Made by a program: the position numbers and the translations under genes. The notes under the pieces were generated by a model. The model did not search any database. It was not told the DNA's origin and was given only the letters and a program-made list of their open reading frames with translations. A stretch of DNA of 64,000 bases from Holothuria scabra. Lineage: Eukaryota; Echinodermata; Holothuroidea; Aspidochirotida; Holothuriidae. This document shows, in pieces, positions 10,846-22,629 of the stretch. The number at the start of each line of letters is the position of its first letter. Positions within the stretch are counted from its first letter, which is position 1. Location of the stretch: the NCBI GenBank assembly GCA_037179385.1, contig CM074187.1, forward strand, positions 46,472,879 through 46,536,878. Reading direction: 5' to 3'.

Positions 10846-12664
10846 TTGAGGTTTATATGATGTAGGGCTGATTGCTGCAACTTTACTACAGTTGAACTTT
10901 CATTTTGAAGTTCAAAGATAACTGGAGGAAACAACTTCTCATTGCCATACCATTTCTTAAAGTATACAGATAAACTTGTAATATTTCAGAGGGTAGAAAA
11001 GCAGAATGGAAAATTTTCTGCATTGAAAATATTAGTTGACCTCAGAATAATGTTCTGTTATGTATATGATGTTTTTATATTTCACTGTTATCAACTTGCA
11101 TTTTGAGGTCAAGTAAATCACTGTCTTAATTTTGAATAGAGTGTGAAGCGTTGGTGATGTTTAACCATCAAACTGAAATTCTTGTTTCAACTTTCAATAT
11201 TCTAATTCAATTTGAATAGAAAGAGGTTTTTCTGCCCCGAAATATTTTATAAAATAGTCTACAAGTCCTTTTTAGCATAGACCCCAGAGGATCAATTGTA
11301 GAAGAAGGCCTGTTGGACAAATCTGAACAAATTTGGGTGGCCATACGGGTGTCAAAAACTAGAGATGATATTTGGGTATTTCACTGTATTTATTTAGTAC
11401 CCTCATTTAAAATGTAATGAAGCAATGTTTTGCCCACATTAGGTGACTGCTTTAAAAGTAAAAAGGGCATTGCAGAATGCAAAAATCTGGTTAAATAATG
11501 GTTTCATAGTATTGCATTGGACACACAAAAGGTAAATTTCGCCCTAGATTGTTTGTCACCGTACCTTTGACCATTTGTAATTTTAGTCCATCTACATTTG
11601 CTCTTTCTTTGCAATGTTGTCCAAGGAGTAATACTGCAGCATGTTGAATCGGACCAAAGATGTTCTTCAAGTTCAATGAGTTTCGGCAGGCCCTTGTGGA
11701 GGTTTTACAAGTACTTGTTGAGTTCCTGAAATTCCCTGTAGGGTTCTATACATCCCTGAAATTCCCTGTAGAGTTCTGTAAGTCTCTGTAGAGTTCATAA
11801 GTCCTCACAGAACTTTAGATGACAGCATAAGATCGTTACCCCAACAAATATACCCCAAAGAAGAACCCCTTCACTTACTGTTTCTATCACTGTAGTGATT
11901 GGGATTGCATTTGACTTCACAAAGTTGAGTAAGCATTTGTATGTCACTGCTGATGCCAAATTTAGTTTATAGTCTGTCCTCTCAAGCAGTACAGAATCAC
12001 TGGGAAAGTGGTCATTTAACTTTTGATGCAAGAGACACACCAGTTTTCCAAATATTTTGAAAGTAATTTTGGGACCCCCCATTTATTACTCTGCGACCCT
12101 AAGGTAGGAAACCTTGTTGACGAACATCCTCTGTGCATCTAAGAAACCTTTTTTATTGCATGGTTCAAGGTGATATTACTGAAAATGCTTCTGCTGTAAA
12201 AGTTACAACTATATTAATGAGGAATATTATTAAATTATTAAATTTCAATTTTATATTCAATTTTACAAAAATTAGATTGATTGCACCAGATCATATACCA
12301 TATATAACTTTAAAAATATAATGCTGAAGTAGTTCGTCACAGGCATTGTTAAGGAATGTACTAAGAAATTTTTATTAGAAGTGGTATTGTAGCCCAAAGA
12401 AAGCTTTTCTCGAAATGTTAACTTTCTTTTAAATGTTTAAAATTTATTCCTGAGAGCACAGGTTTTCAAAGGGGGATATTAGAAATATAGTGAAAGACTA
12501 TGCAACAAAGTATGTGGGATATATGTTATGTAGTTTCAATTGTAGATTTTCCAGCTTAAAAATGTTGTCACGTCAAGATGGTCATTTATGCATCTCCAAG
12601 GAGTGTCACAAATGAGGCTGCATATATAAAGGTGACAAGTTCAAGAAAATAAGTCTTTGTACAC
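10846..12664 (+). other. Probable Abi 3' UTR and downstream DNA
   Basis: AT-rich, non-coding. The first canonical AATAAA downstream of the stop that I noticed is at 12665, which would give a 3' UTR of about 1.8 kb, long but normal for an animal gene. A small internal repeat (CCTGAAATTCCCTGTAG twice, then CTCTGTAGAGTTC) lies at 11724-11800. A 95-codon antisense frame at 11795-12082 looks random. Confidence 0.45.
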
Positions 12665-12670
12665 AATAAA
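12665..12670 (+). terminator. Candidate polyadenylation signal for Abi
   Basis: AATAAA within ACACAATAAAAAATATC, about 1.8 kb after the stop codon. An ATTAAA occurs upstream near 12233. Use of either is inferred only. Confidence 0.3.
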
Positions 12671-13719
12671 AAATATCACTGAATTCCCCATTGTATGTAC
12701 GTATTATCCATTATTTGAAGATTTCTATGAATACAAACTTTGCCATAACAAAGAAATTTGTTTTGTCCTTTTTCATTGTTTGCAAGAAGTGGTCTGCTTC
12801 TGCAACAGAGGAGGGAAATGACCCAGTGACCTGTAATTAAAAAAGGTTTTGACCAAAGCTAGATTCCAACCAGGTTAGAAGCTGAAGCATATTAAAAGTA
12901 GCAAACCAAACCACAAGGAACAGTCAAAACAGGTTTAGATATTTTAGGGTCTACTAGCAACTGCTTCAACCCATTCCACTGTGCCTAGGCTTTAAGGTGC
13001 TATTTTAACATACTTTACCAGATTTGTACTATAGCCAACAAAATCAACAAAGCAGACGGTTGAACCAGATACTACTCACAGCCAAACAAGAAAAACTGAG
13101 AAACATTCTCACAGAGCATCATTTTTGACCATTGCTAATCTTTCCCCAAGTCACCATTTGCTACCTCACCAAAAAAATCCACCTTTCAATACAAGGTTTT
13201 CACTTACTAATACCAAGATCATAGATCATATTTTGACAGACAATTAATTTTTGGTGAACCACAGGTTGAAAACAAACCTCTCGGGGTACATTTTGTTTTG
13301 TCCCCACCAAATTTTTTTTTTTTTTGTCTGAATTTTATGTTAAAATCTTCCACTTCCACAAAAATTTCTTAAAATCACACAGTAAATTTACAGCAAGAGG
13401 TTCAGTCTATAATAGCAGAGAGACTATATTCATCCCTGGCAATAATCTCTTGAAAATTTCTACTTGAAAATGCAATAACTTTAAAAGGTTTTTTGATGAG
13501 GAAGATGAAAGATTCATGTTAGCTTTTACATCTTAAAAGCATGTCAGAAATTTGATCCAACAGCATTTTATTGCCTTTCATAGTTGAAACAATGTATTAA
13601 CAGTTTGCAGTGCATTTTAATGCATTTCAAATGGAACTTTCAACAGTGGGGAGCAATGTATAAACTGATCAAAGCTGTAGCAAAGTTTCACATACCACTC
13701 CCTTACATATGCATGGCTG

Positions 13720-13880
13720 AAAAATGTGTTTATTTCCCAGGAAAGAAGTAAAATAATTTCCAGGATGGTGGCAAAATTCTCCACCATTCTCTCTATATTT
13801 TCATGTGCAGAGAAAAATATCCCTCCACATGTCCAAATTTTCCAGGAAGGAGCTGCCCAGCTTTTTCCACCCATGTTAAC
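13720..13880 (+). repeat. Dispersed repeat, older copy
   Basis: It matches 27500-27686 in the same orientation: GTTTATTTCCC at the start, CTCTCTATATTTTCAT in the middle, TTTTCCACCCATGTT at the end. It is non-coding in effect, although the conserved spacing gives similar short peptides. No flanking duplication is visible at this copy. Confidence 0.7.
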
Positions 13881-15164
13881 ATTTTATATCATTATAGAAT
13901 TCTGCCCCTTGAAAGTGGACGTCATGACTTGGCTGATAGCGCAACGTCTTGGCCCATTTGACAACAGTAGACAACCGCAGACAACAATTGGCAGTCACTG
14001 GACCATGTTATCTGCAACAATGTTGCTTTCTGTCAGTTGTGTAACAAGCAAGGACTTCAAGGACTGAATAAGTTTGTCCAAGTTTCAAGGGAGTGGATTC
14101 TCTAATGTCTGACTTAAAGAGAAGAACTGTCCACACTGCATCATTACAAAGGGACATGTTTTGCCTACAAACCTTTCAGTCAAACAATAAAAAAGCTGGT
14201 TATTCTTAGTTTTGTCAAAAGTATCCCCATTACAAGAACTATAAACAAAGGAAGCATTGTTTGAAAACTTCAAAACTTTGGGAATTTTCTTAAATGATGT
14301 ATGAACAAAACCATGAATCTTCCAGTGACAGTCTTAACTGTTTTTTTTATTAAGTTACAATGAAACCTTTCTCATTGCCTTCAAGTTTTACAGAATGAAA
14401 TTTCATCTCAATGGTGTGGAAAATTTCATACCCATAATGCAGTATTCCTTTTATTCTCCACACAAGGTTTCCATCTTTACCATATTCAATTGTGAACTTG
14501 TGTATGTTAAAGCAAGTGTTCTGGCCCCTTGGAAGTGGTACATATGTCATGAACTAACTATAAATTATAACGCTTTGACCAAAAAGATTTACAAAGGCCT
14601 GTTTAAAGTCTATTCATCATGCACTCACTGATTGATGAAGATCTGAAGGTTGTGAGTGGAGGCATAAAACTTCAGCCAATCAAATCATTGATGTAGATTT
14701 GACAGGATTAGCATAAATTTTCTATTTGATAGTACCTACTTCTTAAGTAAAACCGCACTCATATCACAGCTGAGGTGTTTTCAAATCAGATACAGCTTAA
14801 AATTTAATTTATGCTAATTCCATTAGATTCTCTTCAGGATGAGAAATCATTTAATTAAATTAATGGATCACTAGGGTGGAATATCTAAGCAGTCTCATTC
14901 ATATCCACTGCCCACCAAACAAAATGATTTGATGGAATCCAGTTTGGTTGAATTGCTGACCACTGGCTGTCAAAAATGGAATTCTTGATAAAATTCAAAA
15001 TCTCTGTGTGTAACAAATGGGCCAGAAGACAACTGGACAAAAAGTATCACAATTTATATGCAAATGAGCAGCTGATAGTTGGAGACTACTCTTTTCTGCT
15101 TAATTTTAATCAGTTTTCACGATCTTTCAACAAGCAGTTGCAAAATAGATATGGGGATTTTCTA

Positions 15165-15645
15165 ATTTTGACCATTTGTCACAAGTATGTTAAGAAAACT
15201 GCAGGTTTGAAGAAAAAAATTGTTTAATTTCATAAACCAACTCCATTTACCGCTTTAGGGACTATTAACCATAAACTCATTGACGGTCAGATGTTAAAGG
15301 GACTCAACTAAAGTATTGATAAGTAAATGAGAGTGTTAAAGGATCACATTGCTTATAGTTTGCATAAAGAGTCAAGTTTCATATCCAATAATTACAGAAA
15401 AAGTTGAAATTTTGAATCGTGTGGTGTCCTGACTTGTAACAGTTTTGTGCATAATGTGAAAAAATGTCTGGTCACAAACTTTTTAAATTAAAATTGAGCT
15501 GATAAGTACTTACTCATAAAATAGTTATTTGTATGTGGAATATGTGGATTATCTAAGTTTGACCATTTGTCATAGAAATGTGAATTAAAGTTAACAGGTT
15601 TGGAAAAATTTGCTGAATTTCATGAACCAACTGAATGAGCTGCTT
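15165..15645 (+). repeat. Diverged local direct duplication
   Basis: The segments at about 15165-15258 and 15558-15648 share, in order, TTGACCATTTGTCA, GCAGGTTTG / ACAGGTTTGG, AATTTCATRAACCAACT and GCTTTA. They are about 393 bp apart and clearly old. Function unknown. Confidence 0.5.
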
Positions 15646-17989
15646 TAATGTTGACTTGAAAATTATTTGTAACAAAGTGACAGACACAAAAAAAAAAATA
15701 TTAAAATATTAGAAATATTATGTTAGGGACAAAAAAGAACAAACAAATGCTAAACTGAACTTTCCCAAAGCCTTTTATAAACATCACACATGGACTACAC
15801 ACAATGAAGCATTGATAGCCATTTCATACAAAATTATGTACAAGTAAAGGAAATCTTTTTTTTTGCATATTTACAGATTATTGAAAACATCACAAGCACA
15901 CATTTATAGGAAGTAAAGCAAAATGAAGGAGGGATGCAAGTTTCTGAAATTATGAGATTGTCAAATACATAACTAACATCATTTGTAAATAGAGGAACTC
16001 GGAATAAGATAAGAGTTGTGTTAAAATATTACTTGAAGTTTTAATGAAAAAGTCTGGATCGACTCGAACTTGCTCATATTTTTATAATAAATTTGTCTTC
16101 TCAGACATAAGAATGCCTACTTTAAATTTATGTCCTATTAAGTGTAATAAATAAAGTTCAAACATACAACCATATGTTGGTTCCATATCTGTGTACCATG
16201 TCCCCAACAAATAAATCACATTATATATCTTACTGTTATACTAAAACATCTTTCAAATCATAAAACTTACTTTCAAAAAGACTGTAGCCCTCTAAAATGA
16301 AGTGCCTTCAGAATGCTCATAAAACCCTTCTCAAACACGTTTTCCCATTTAGAATGGCTTTTGAACCACAAGGAGCACTTCCAACCACAGGGACATACAC
16401 ATGGAATATTTGTTGTCAAAGCTTTTTAACCTTCAGTAGAGAGCTGGGTGGAGACTAAAGAGAACTTTAACAGAGCTCAATCAGGGAACTCTGACACAAT
16501 TTTCTAGAAAAGAGATGAGGAATACTTGGCAAGTGCTCAGAGGTCCTCTTCAGAATGCATGTCCATGATGAAAACTTGCCTCAGGTGATGTGAATTCCCA
16601 TTTACATCTTTGTACATTAATAACAGACAAAGAGGATTATAATGTGCCTCTTTGTGAGAGACTCTTAAATGAATCATTGATTTAATAAGATTCTTGAACA
16701 ATGAACATTAACTTTCCGTAAATGGGATTGGAGCCGGTTGCCACATGAGAAAAATTCTGAAATATTCTTACTTCAAGATGAGAGCATGGAATTGAATTTT
16801 GTGCTTCAAGCATTTCAATTCAGCAGGCTCATAATGATGAATGGCTTGAAGGAATGCTGTTTTGACAATACATATAATAAAGTTGTTTTATACTTCTTCC
16901 AGATTTTAATAACTGGGAAAAGGATATTCATTGCACATTACTATCTGCACTGATAACCTCTTCAATAAAACTTTTGTATAAAGAACTCAAGCACTGGCTG
17001 TACAACAGAGAAAGCACCCATTTTAATATTCAAATTAAAATGGATTCAAATTGATGGCAAATGCTTTGCTTTGCTTTTCTTCAAAATTTACTACCAGTTT
17101 TAAACAACAAAACTATGATAAATTTTTTATCATAAGATGAAATTTCTCAACCCATAGTCGACAATGCAACACAGTGTGAATCTGTGACATCACACCTGCT
17201 TGCTCCAAGTTCACTTTTTGAAATGAATGTGTCATCTTAAGTTGCATATATCTTAATAACATGGGAAATGAATGAAAATGTCATTTGAATGCTTAGAATA
17301 TGTTCCTCTTTAACTTTAAACAAAAATTTGGCTTTGGACTATTTTTTAAAGCAACAGATATACAAGTTTGCAATTTGGGAGAACAAAGAGAACCAAAGCC
17401 TTATTTTGCATGGTCTTGCGAGTCCTATAGTCATTCCTTATACCAAGAGCGATTGATACCCTAACCCTCTCCCAAGCATCTCCTCACATGCTTTCCCTCA
17501 CACAGCCCTTGAACTTGCTCCAGCAAAACAATAGGCCTGCATCTCTGGTGGTATCATTCCTATATTGAGTAGATGATGGCAGGTTGGGGTAGGGAAAGGA
17601 GTAAAATGTAAAGCAGAATAGAATATAAACCAACTAAATGAACTTTCAGTATTACACGTTTTTCACCCCAACCAAAAAAGATGCATATTTGGTCCATTCA
17701 ATCACCTACAGTACTACATAACTGTCATGCCTGGTTTATGATGGCTTGCTCTATTAACATTACCACATTAAGAGTTCTCGAAATCGATGCTGATTCGATG
17801 TATTTGTGCCTATTTATACCAATAACAATTTTTGTAAAAGGATGATAAAAATTCCCTTTTCTGTCCTTCCCAACTAGCTATGACAATGCCCTGCATAATT
17901 CTCTCAAGTACAGTGTACTTGAGAAGTACTGTGCAATGGGAGAAAATGACAACAGTTTATTTTTTGTGTAACCAACTGGTTAAAAGGAT

Positions 17990-18222
17990 TTTATTACACC
18001 AGATGTCCTCTTTCCAATGTTTAATTGACATAACTCCTGTTTCATGATTGGCTACTAAGGGTCATGTGACAGTTTTTTTTTCTCCTCAAATGTGAAATTT
18101 ACAAGGAGTTACTGCATAGTTTACATCAACATGCAATACTGAAGTCCTAGAATATTACTGCAGATACTTTGAAGAAAAATAAGTAAATTGTGAGATTTAG
18201 CTTTTGCTTCAAAATGCCACTC
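17990..18222 (+). mobile_element. MITE family 2, relic
   Basis: It retains TTTCATGATTGGCTACTAAG, CTCCTCAAATGTGAAATTTA and GAGATTTAGCTTTTGCTTCA in family order. Both terminal repeats are gone or unrecognisable. Confidence 0.75.
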
Positions 18223-20128
18223 TGTACTGCCCAGTGGGCAAGACTTGCCCACCATCATATTTCCCTAAATCTTTAATTTGTTTAATATCACTCATTAAGC
18301 TATTCATACTTAAAACCAGGTGAATCTTTTACACAACTTTACATAGAAATTAGTAAAATTGTCTGAAAATATGAAAACAGTTTAAATTTGTAAACTTGAC
18401 ACTATAAACAGGTTATTGCATACTTGTAAACTTTAAATACTATTGCAAAACTTAAATAAAGTTGGCAAACCTAAAATGGACGGATGAGGCATCAGCATGG
18501 TAATATGATGTAAACAAATAAATGTTGGTAGCCCTGGGGTTGTCAAAAACAAAAAGGCATCAAAATGCATTCTCATTTCAAAGTGGATTTAAAAGTTAAA
18601 TAAGTCATCTGCAAATGTATAGTGTTGCAGATAAGTCATGGCAGTCCAAGGCTGTGGCTAGCCTCGAGCACAGGAGGTACAGTACAGTAGGAGTATTTCT
18701 GAAGGATTGAACAAAATTGATACTAATTCATGCCTGTAAATGACGACGAGTTGGTATAAAATTGTAACGCTGTATGTATAGAGATTTCAAGGCCTCGAGG
18801 CTAAAGGGTCCAAAGTTGAGGCCTGCCTTGATTCCAGCATTGCAAAATGAAGTACAAAAGCATATTCAGTATTCAAAAAGGCTGTAGATGTGTGCTATAG
18901 TACACACAGAGACATCCATGTAGAGATAAAATCTTCTGTTTTGGAAAACTGAATTTTTTTCAAAATAGAAAATAAAGTAACAGTTAAGAGAACTTAGCAG
19001 CAGCCAATTTACAACTTCATCTCTTCCTAAAAGTCTTATTAATGATTAACACTAACCTGTGGCAAAACAACTCATTTCTCCTCAAAACCTATGAAAGTCA
19101 CCTTGACTGTTTCCCTATGAGAGACAACAAGCCAACCCTCCTCCCCCTTATATGCTAAGGAAAAATGTATGTTTAGAAATGGGAAATATTGCTATAACTA
19201 TAAAAGGTATTACCACTCTAAATCCAACATTTTCATGTTGTTTATCGACATTTTATTTCTTTTAATGAATCACTGGAGAGAGAAGTGACTAATTTTATCA
19301 TAACCTTCAGGCTCTGAAAGCTCAACCACATTTCATAGTTGGTTGTGAGGTGGATATATATCACAACAGCTTCTACATTTTTTCAGTTTGAGGAGGCTTG
19401 TAACAGGTTCTGGGTTGGCCAGGAGACTTGGTGTAACTATAAGGCTGATCTATGTGTTAATTAGCTGGCTAGCATGGCAGTCACCCAAAGGGGGAGGGGG
19501 GGTGGGGGGGAGGGGCTGTTATCACTTTTGATGCATTCATGAACACATACAATACCCCCATCCCGCCATGCATCCTACTTCCATCTTAACCCCTTCCTCC
19601 AGAAAAAAGAAATGTGTGACAAATATCATTAGAAGCTGCATGTATCACACAGATGACTAGGGGCAGTATTAATGAAAACAGCAAACATACTCAGTTTAAT
19701 TGATTTGTTAAACACAACAAAATCAGTATACAAAAGAAATGGGAAAAATTGTGCATTTTATAAATCTAGGAATCATTCAAAAATTTTTAAAGTACCAATG
19801 CTTAGTTCAGCCTGGAATGTTAAAGTTTATACTTGGCAAGCTTGGAAAAATGTAAACAGGTGCAACTGGTACAAGTGTACATAAACAACGGAGGTCACAA
19901 AACTTTGAATGTTGCTCATTATGTATGCTGACCACTCTAACATCCTCCCTATGCAAGACAACTTTGAGCTTAAGTTGTGCAGCAAAAGATGTTAATCATT
20001 TCAAGTGGTCATTTAGGTTTTCCAAAATTGATTCTTTCCTTCCTTTTGCATTTTTGAAAGCCCTACCCTTGACATCCCAAAATGTACTCTTATTACAGAA
20101 ATGTCCCACAAACTTTGTTTAAGGCAAA
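18223..20128. other. Intergenic stretch
   Basis: No gene seen. A G-rich tract (GGGGGAGGGGGGGTGGGGGG) lies at about 19490-19515, the kind of sequence that can form a G-quadruplex. The remainder is AT-rich. Confidence 0.55.
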
Positions 20129-20733
20129 AGGCTTGGTCTCATGTACCCCGCGACACTCGGTGTTACCTCGTGTTTGCAATCATGCAAAACCGTAGGTTAA
20201 CCCCTTGTTTTCCAGACTGTGTTCTCACATACCCCGTGTTTCATTGAATGGGCAGTGTTACCATATAGTAACGAGGTCAAATATTTCACATACCAATTAC
20301 TGTAAAATGTAAGAAAATACCTGTCATCAGTGCCATAAACACCTGTAACCTTGCTTCATTAAAACAAACACGGTATTAAAAACTGCTAAACCTCAATGGG
20401 GTTAGGCAGGGACTCTTAGGGACCCCAATGGAAATAAGCTTTTTTAAGGCTTTTTGGGTTATCCCTGGTACTCTGTTTGTAACTCCTTTTACTCATATTT
20501 TATGTCTTATCTTTCTGTTTTTGCCTGTAACTTCCTATTTTGAATACTGTCTCTTATATTTGTTTGTGTTTTGTGTTTTATATGTACCAAATAAATAAAT
20601 CAATCAATCAACCCTGCGATTTGAAGTGGATCGCAATATAAACACCGACCCCGCTTTAACCCGCATTCCCACGTTACTCGAGCGCAAGGTAACACGGCGT
20701 TACCTTGAGCGCGGGGTATGTGAGACCACAGTA
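20129..20733. mobile_element. MITE family 3, copy with nested insertion
   Basis: The ends are GGTCTCATGTACCCCGCG and CGCGGGGTATGTGAGACC, inverted and well preserved, followed inward by GTGTTACC and GGTAACACGG. Comparison with 8096-8484 shows about 216 bp of extra DNA at 20395-20610. Without it this copy would be about 389 bp, the same length as the other. Confidence 0.88.
20395..20610 (+). mobile_element. Nested LINE-like 3' fragment
   Basis: This segment is absent from the uninterrupted family 3 copy at the corresponding point (CCTCATAACCCTGCG). It carries GGGACCCCAATGGAAATAAG near its start and ends in CAAATAAATAAATCAATCAA, a simple 3' tail as in non-LTR retrotransposons. No coding part is left. 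Confidence 0.7.
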
Positions 20734-21512
20734 ATAGAAAAAGCTGCAGTAGAAAAGTGTAACATGATGACCAGGTGCTTTCAGGTATCCTGATTGTTTG
20801 GAAACTGCACACAAGCTGTTGTGAAGTCAATGGAATACTGACCTTCTGTAATGATGCGCCTTCACAGGAGAGGGTAATAACAAGGGACTTAAAATGGCTC
20901 TCAGGTATTACCAAAGGGCTGGCCAGTAAGCCTTTAGCCAGAAATATGTCTCACCATCTTTGACACAGCCATATCATTATGTAGATGGCCAAAACACTGT
21001 GTGGGCCGTCTTTAGAGACCAGCAAAAGAAAAAAAAAACACAGAGAACAGGATGAAGATAGAGAATGGATTAAATAGCCAAGCACCACATGCAGACAGGC
21101 TACATGAGTGCTGCAACATACAGTAGCTGGACGCATGATGTTTGCATCTGATATGGTGATATGGTATGTGAGTAGGACTTGGTTTGTACTCCACTACTAA
21201 GACCCGTGATCAGTGTAGATCATAAGTTTGTGATCAGTAGCAACTAAGACACTCAGAGATAAAATCCTGGCTAAAGGCCTGGTAGCTTCCAGTATGACAC
21301 AATAAATCAACCAGCCCTCAAATTATCCTACCCTCTCAAAGAACATTTGTAACAATGAAGGCAAATTAAACATTCTTATAACATTCTGCCAAAATATAAA
21401 ATGGTCAGTGTGCAAAAAATGCACAAAACAGAAATCTGTCATTATCTTGAAATGGATGTGAATGAAAACCTGATGTTTGTTTGTAGGCAATTATGCAAAA
21501 TGTTACAAAGTG
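20734..21512. other. Short intergenic stretch
   Basis: No exon, RNA gene or clear repeat recognised. Confidence 0.5.
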
Positions 21513-21828
21513 TTAAAGGACCAATCCTCTCACCCCAAACTACAATTCGGGTAGGGGTGTACCAAAATTCTCAACTGGCTCAGCTTTTTGATTGACAGTT
21601 TATTCAAACAATGCAAAGTTCCATAGCTTGTATTACACAGCATGAACTGTAGTGAAAATGTTTTGATTATAGTTAAATTATACACATTGAGCTATTTTAT
21701 ACTCATCCTGGAGCAATAAACTGAGATTGTGTCTGGGTGAGGATGAATTTCAGATAACTGTGGGAGGGGCTTAGGTAAGAAGGTAAGGAGAATTGGTACT
21801 GTTTGGGGTGAGAGAATTGAGTCTTTAA
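21513..21828. mobile_element. MITE family 1, full copy next to FBXL7
   Basis: The ends are TTAAAGGACCAATCCTCTCA and TGAGAGAATTGAGTCTTTAA, with the inner termini CTCACCCCAAAC and GTTTGGGGTGAG perfectly inverted. It is 316 bp. It begins 58 bp beyond the FBXL7 stop codon in the direction of transcription, so it probably lies inside the 3' UTR. Confidence 0.92.
21599..21604 (-). terminator. Candidate polyadenylation signal of FBXL7 inside a MITE
   Basis: TTTATT on the + strand is AATAAA in the FBXL7 direction, 283 bp after the stop codon and inside the family 1 MITE. Use is inferred only. Confidence 0.35.
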
Positions 21829-21886
21829 TATTCTGCAACAAGATGTTTGAATCTTGGCCAATGAAATGGTGATCTTCACATCACAC

Positions 21887-22629
21887 CTAGTAAAATGAAG
21901 GATTTGTGTGCTCAATGATACACTTCCTGCAGCATCTTTTCAGTAGGCGGTAGCCCTCCCATGAAATCTGATCGCAATCTTGAATGTTCAGCTGCTGAAG
22001 CTCTGGACACTTGGCAGAGAGTAACCTCATCGTTCTATCAGTAATATGAATACACTCCTTCAAGCTAAGTTTCCTCAGACTCATACAGTTGTCAATGACA
22101 CACATCAAACCTCGATCTGTGATGGAAGGACACTTGCCGACATCCAGTGATCTCAGTCTACGACAACCTTTTGCGAGAGTTTCCAGAGATTTATCAGTGA
22201 GATACACACAGCCCCTCATATTCAAGTATCTAAGTTTTGAGCACTTTTTGGCTAGCATGTTGATACCGATGTCCGTCACTAATTCACATTTGGCAATACT
22301 GAGATACTTTAAGTGATACTCCAACTTGGAGAGTTCTCTGAGGCTGAGATCCGTCACCCTGGGGCAGTCGCTGACTGATACCTCTCTCAGCATGAGACAA
22401 TAATTAGCTAGATATTGCACACCTATGTCAGATATTAAATCACACTTCCTAAGGTAAACATTGACTAATGCTGGACAGTTTGTTGCAATAGTCCGTAGTC
22501 CATCATCATCCAGTAAAGTACAGTCTGACATATCTAAGAACCGAAGATTTATCTTCTGCTTGAGGAAAGCGGTAGGGTCAAGGTTCATTGTGTCACCTGG
22601 AAGATTCATACAGTTCAGCTGCTTACAAC
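21887..22629 (-). CDS. FBXL7: FBXL7, last coding exon (leucine-rich repeats, C-terminus)
   Basis: FBXL7 orthologue, substrate receptor of an SCF (Skp1-Cul1-F-box) ubiquitin ligase. In mammals it has been linked to Aurora A and survivin turnover; in Drosophila it acts on Fat/Dachs growth and polarity control. This exon gives 247 residues: cysteine-containing leucine-rich repeats of the LxxLxLxxCxxITDxGL type, for example LRFLDMSDC, LRYLNMRGC, LRSLDVGKC and LQQLNIQDC. It ends in IEHTNPSFY; human FBXL7 ends almost identically. The acceptor CTCTCCTACCAG precedes GTTGT, and the single G from the upstream exon completes the Gly codon, giving DVSGCKQL. The stop is TAG at 21889-21887. The segment after GCKQL is shorter than in human. 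No frame damage is seen. Confidence 0.95.

Larger units (their letters stand above)
12671..17989. other. Intergenic stretch between convergent genes
   Basis: No exon or RNA gene recognised. It holds a dispersed repeat at 13720-13880 and a diverged local duplication at 15165-15645, described separately. Short open frames here have no domain features. Confidence 0.6.

Noticed and set aside
11795..12082. 95-codon antisense frame downstream of Abi
   Set aside because: No domain, no codon pattern or conserved motif seen; likely random in the 3' UTR region.
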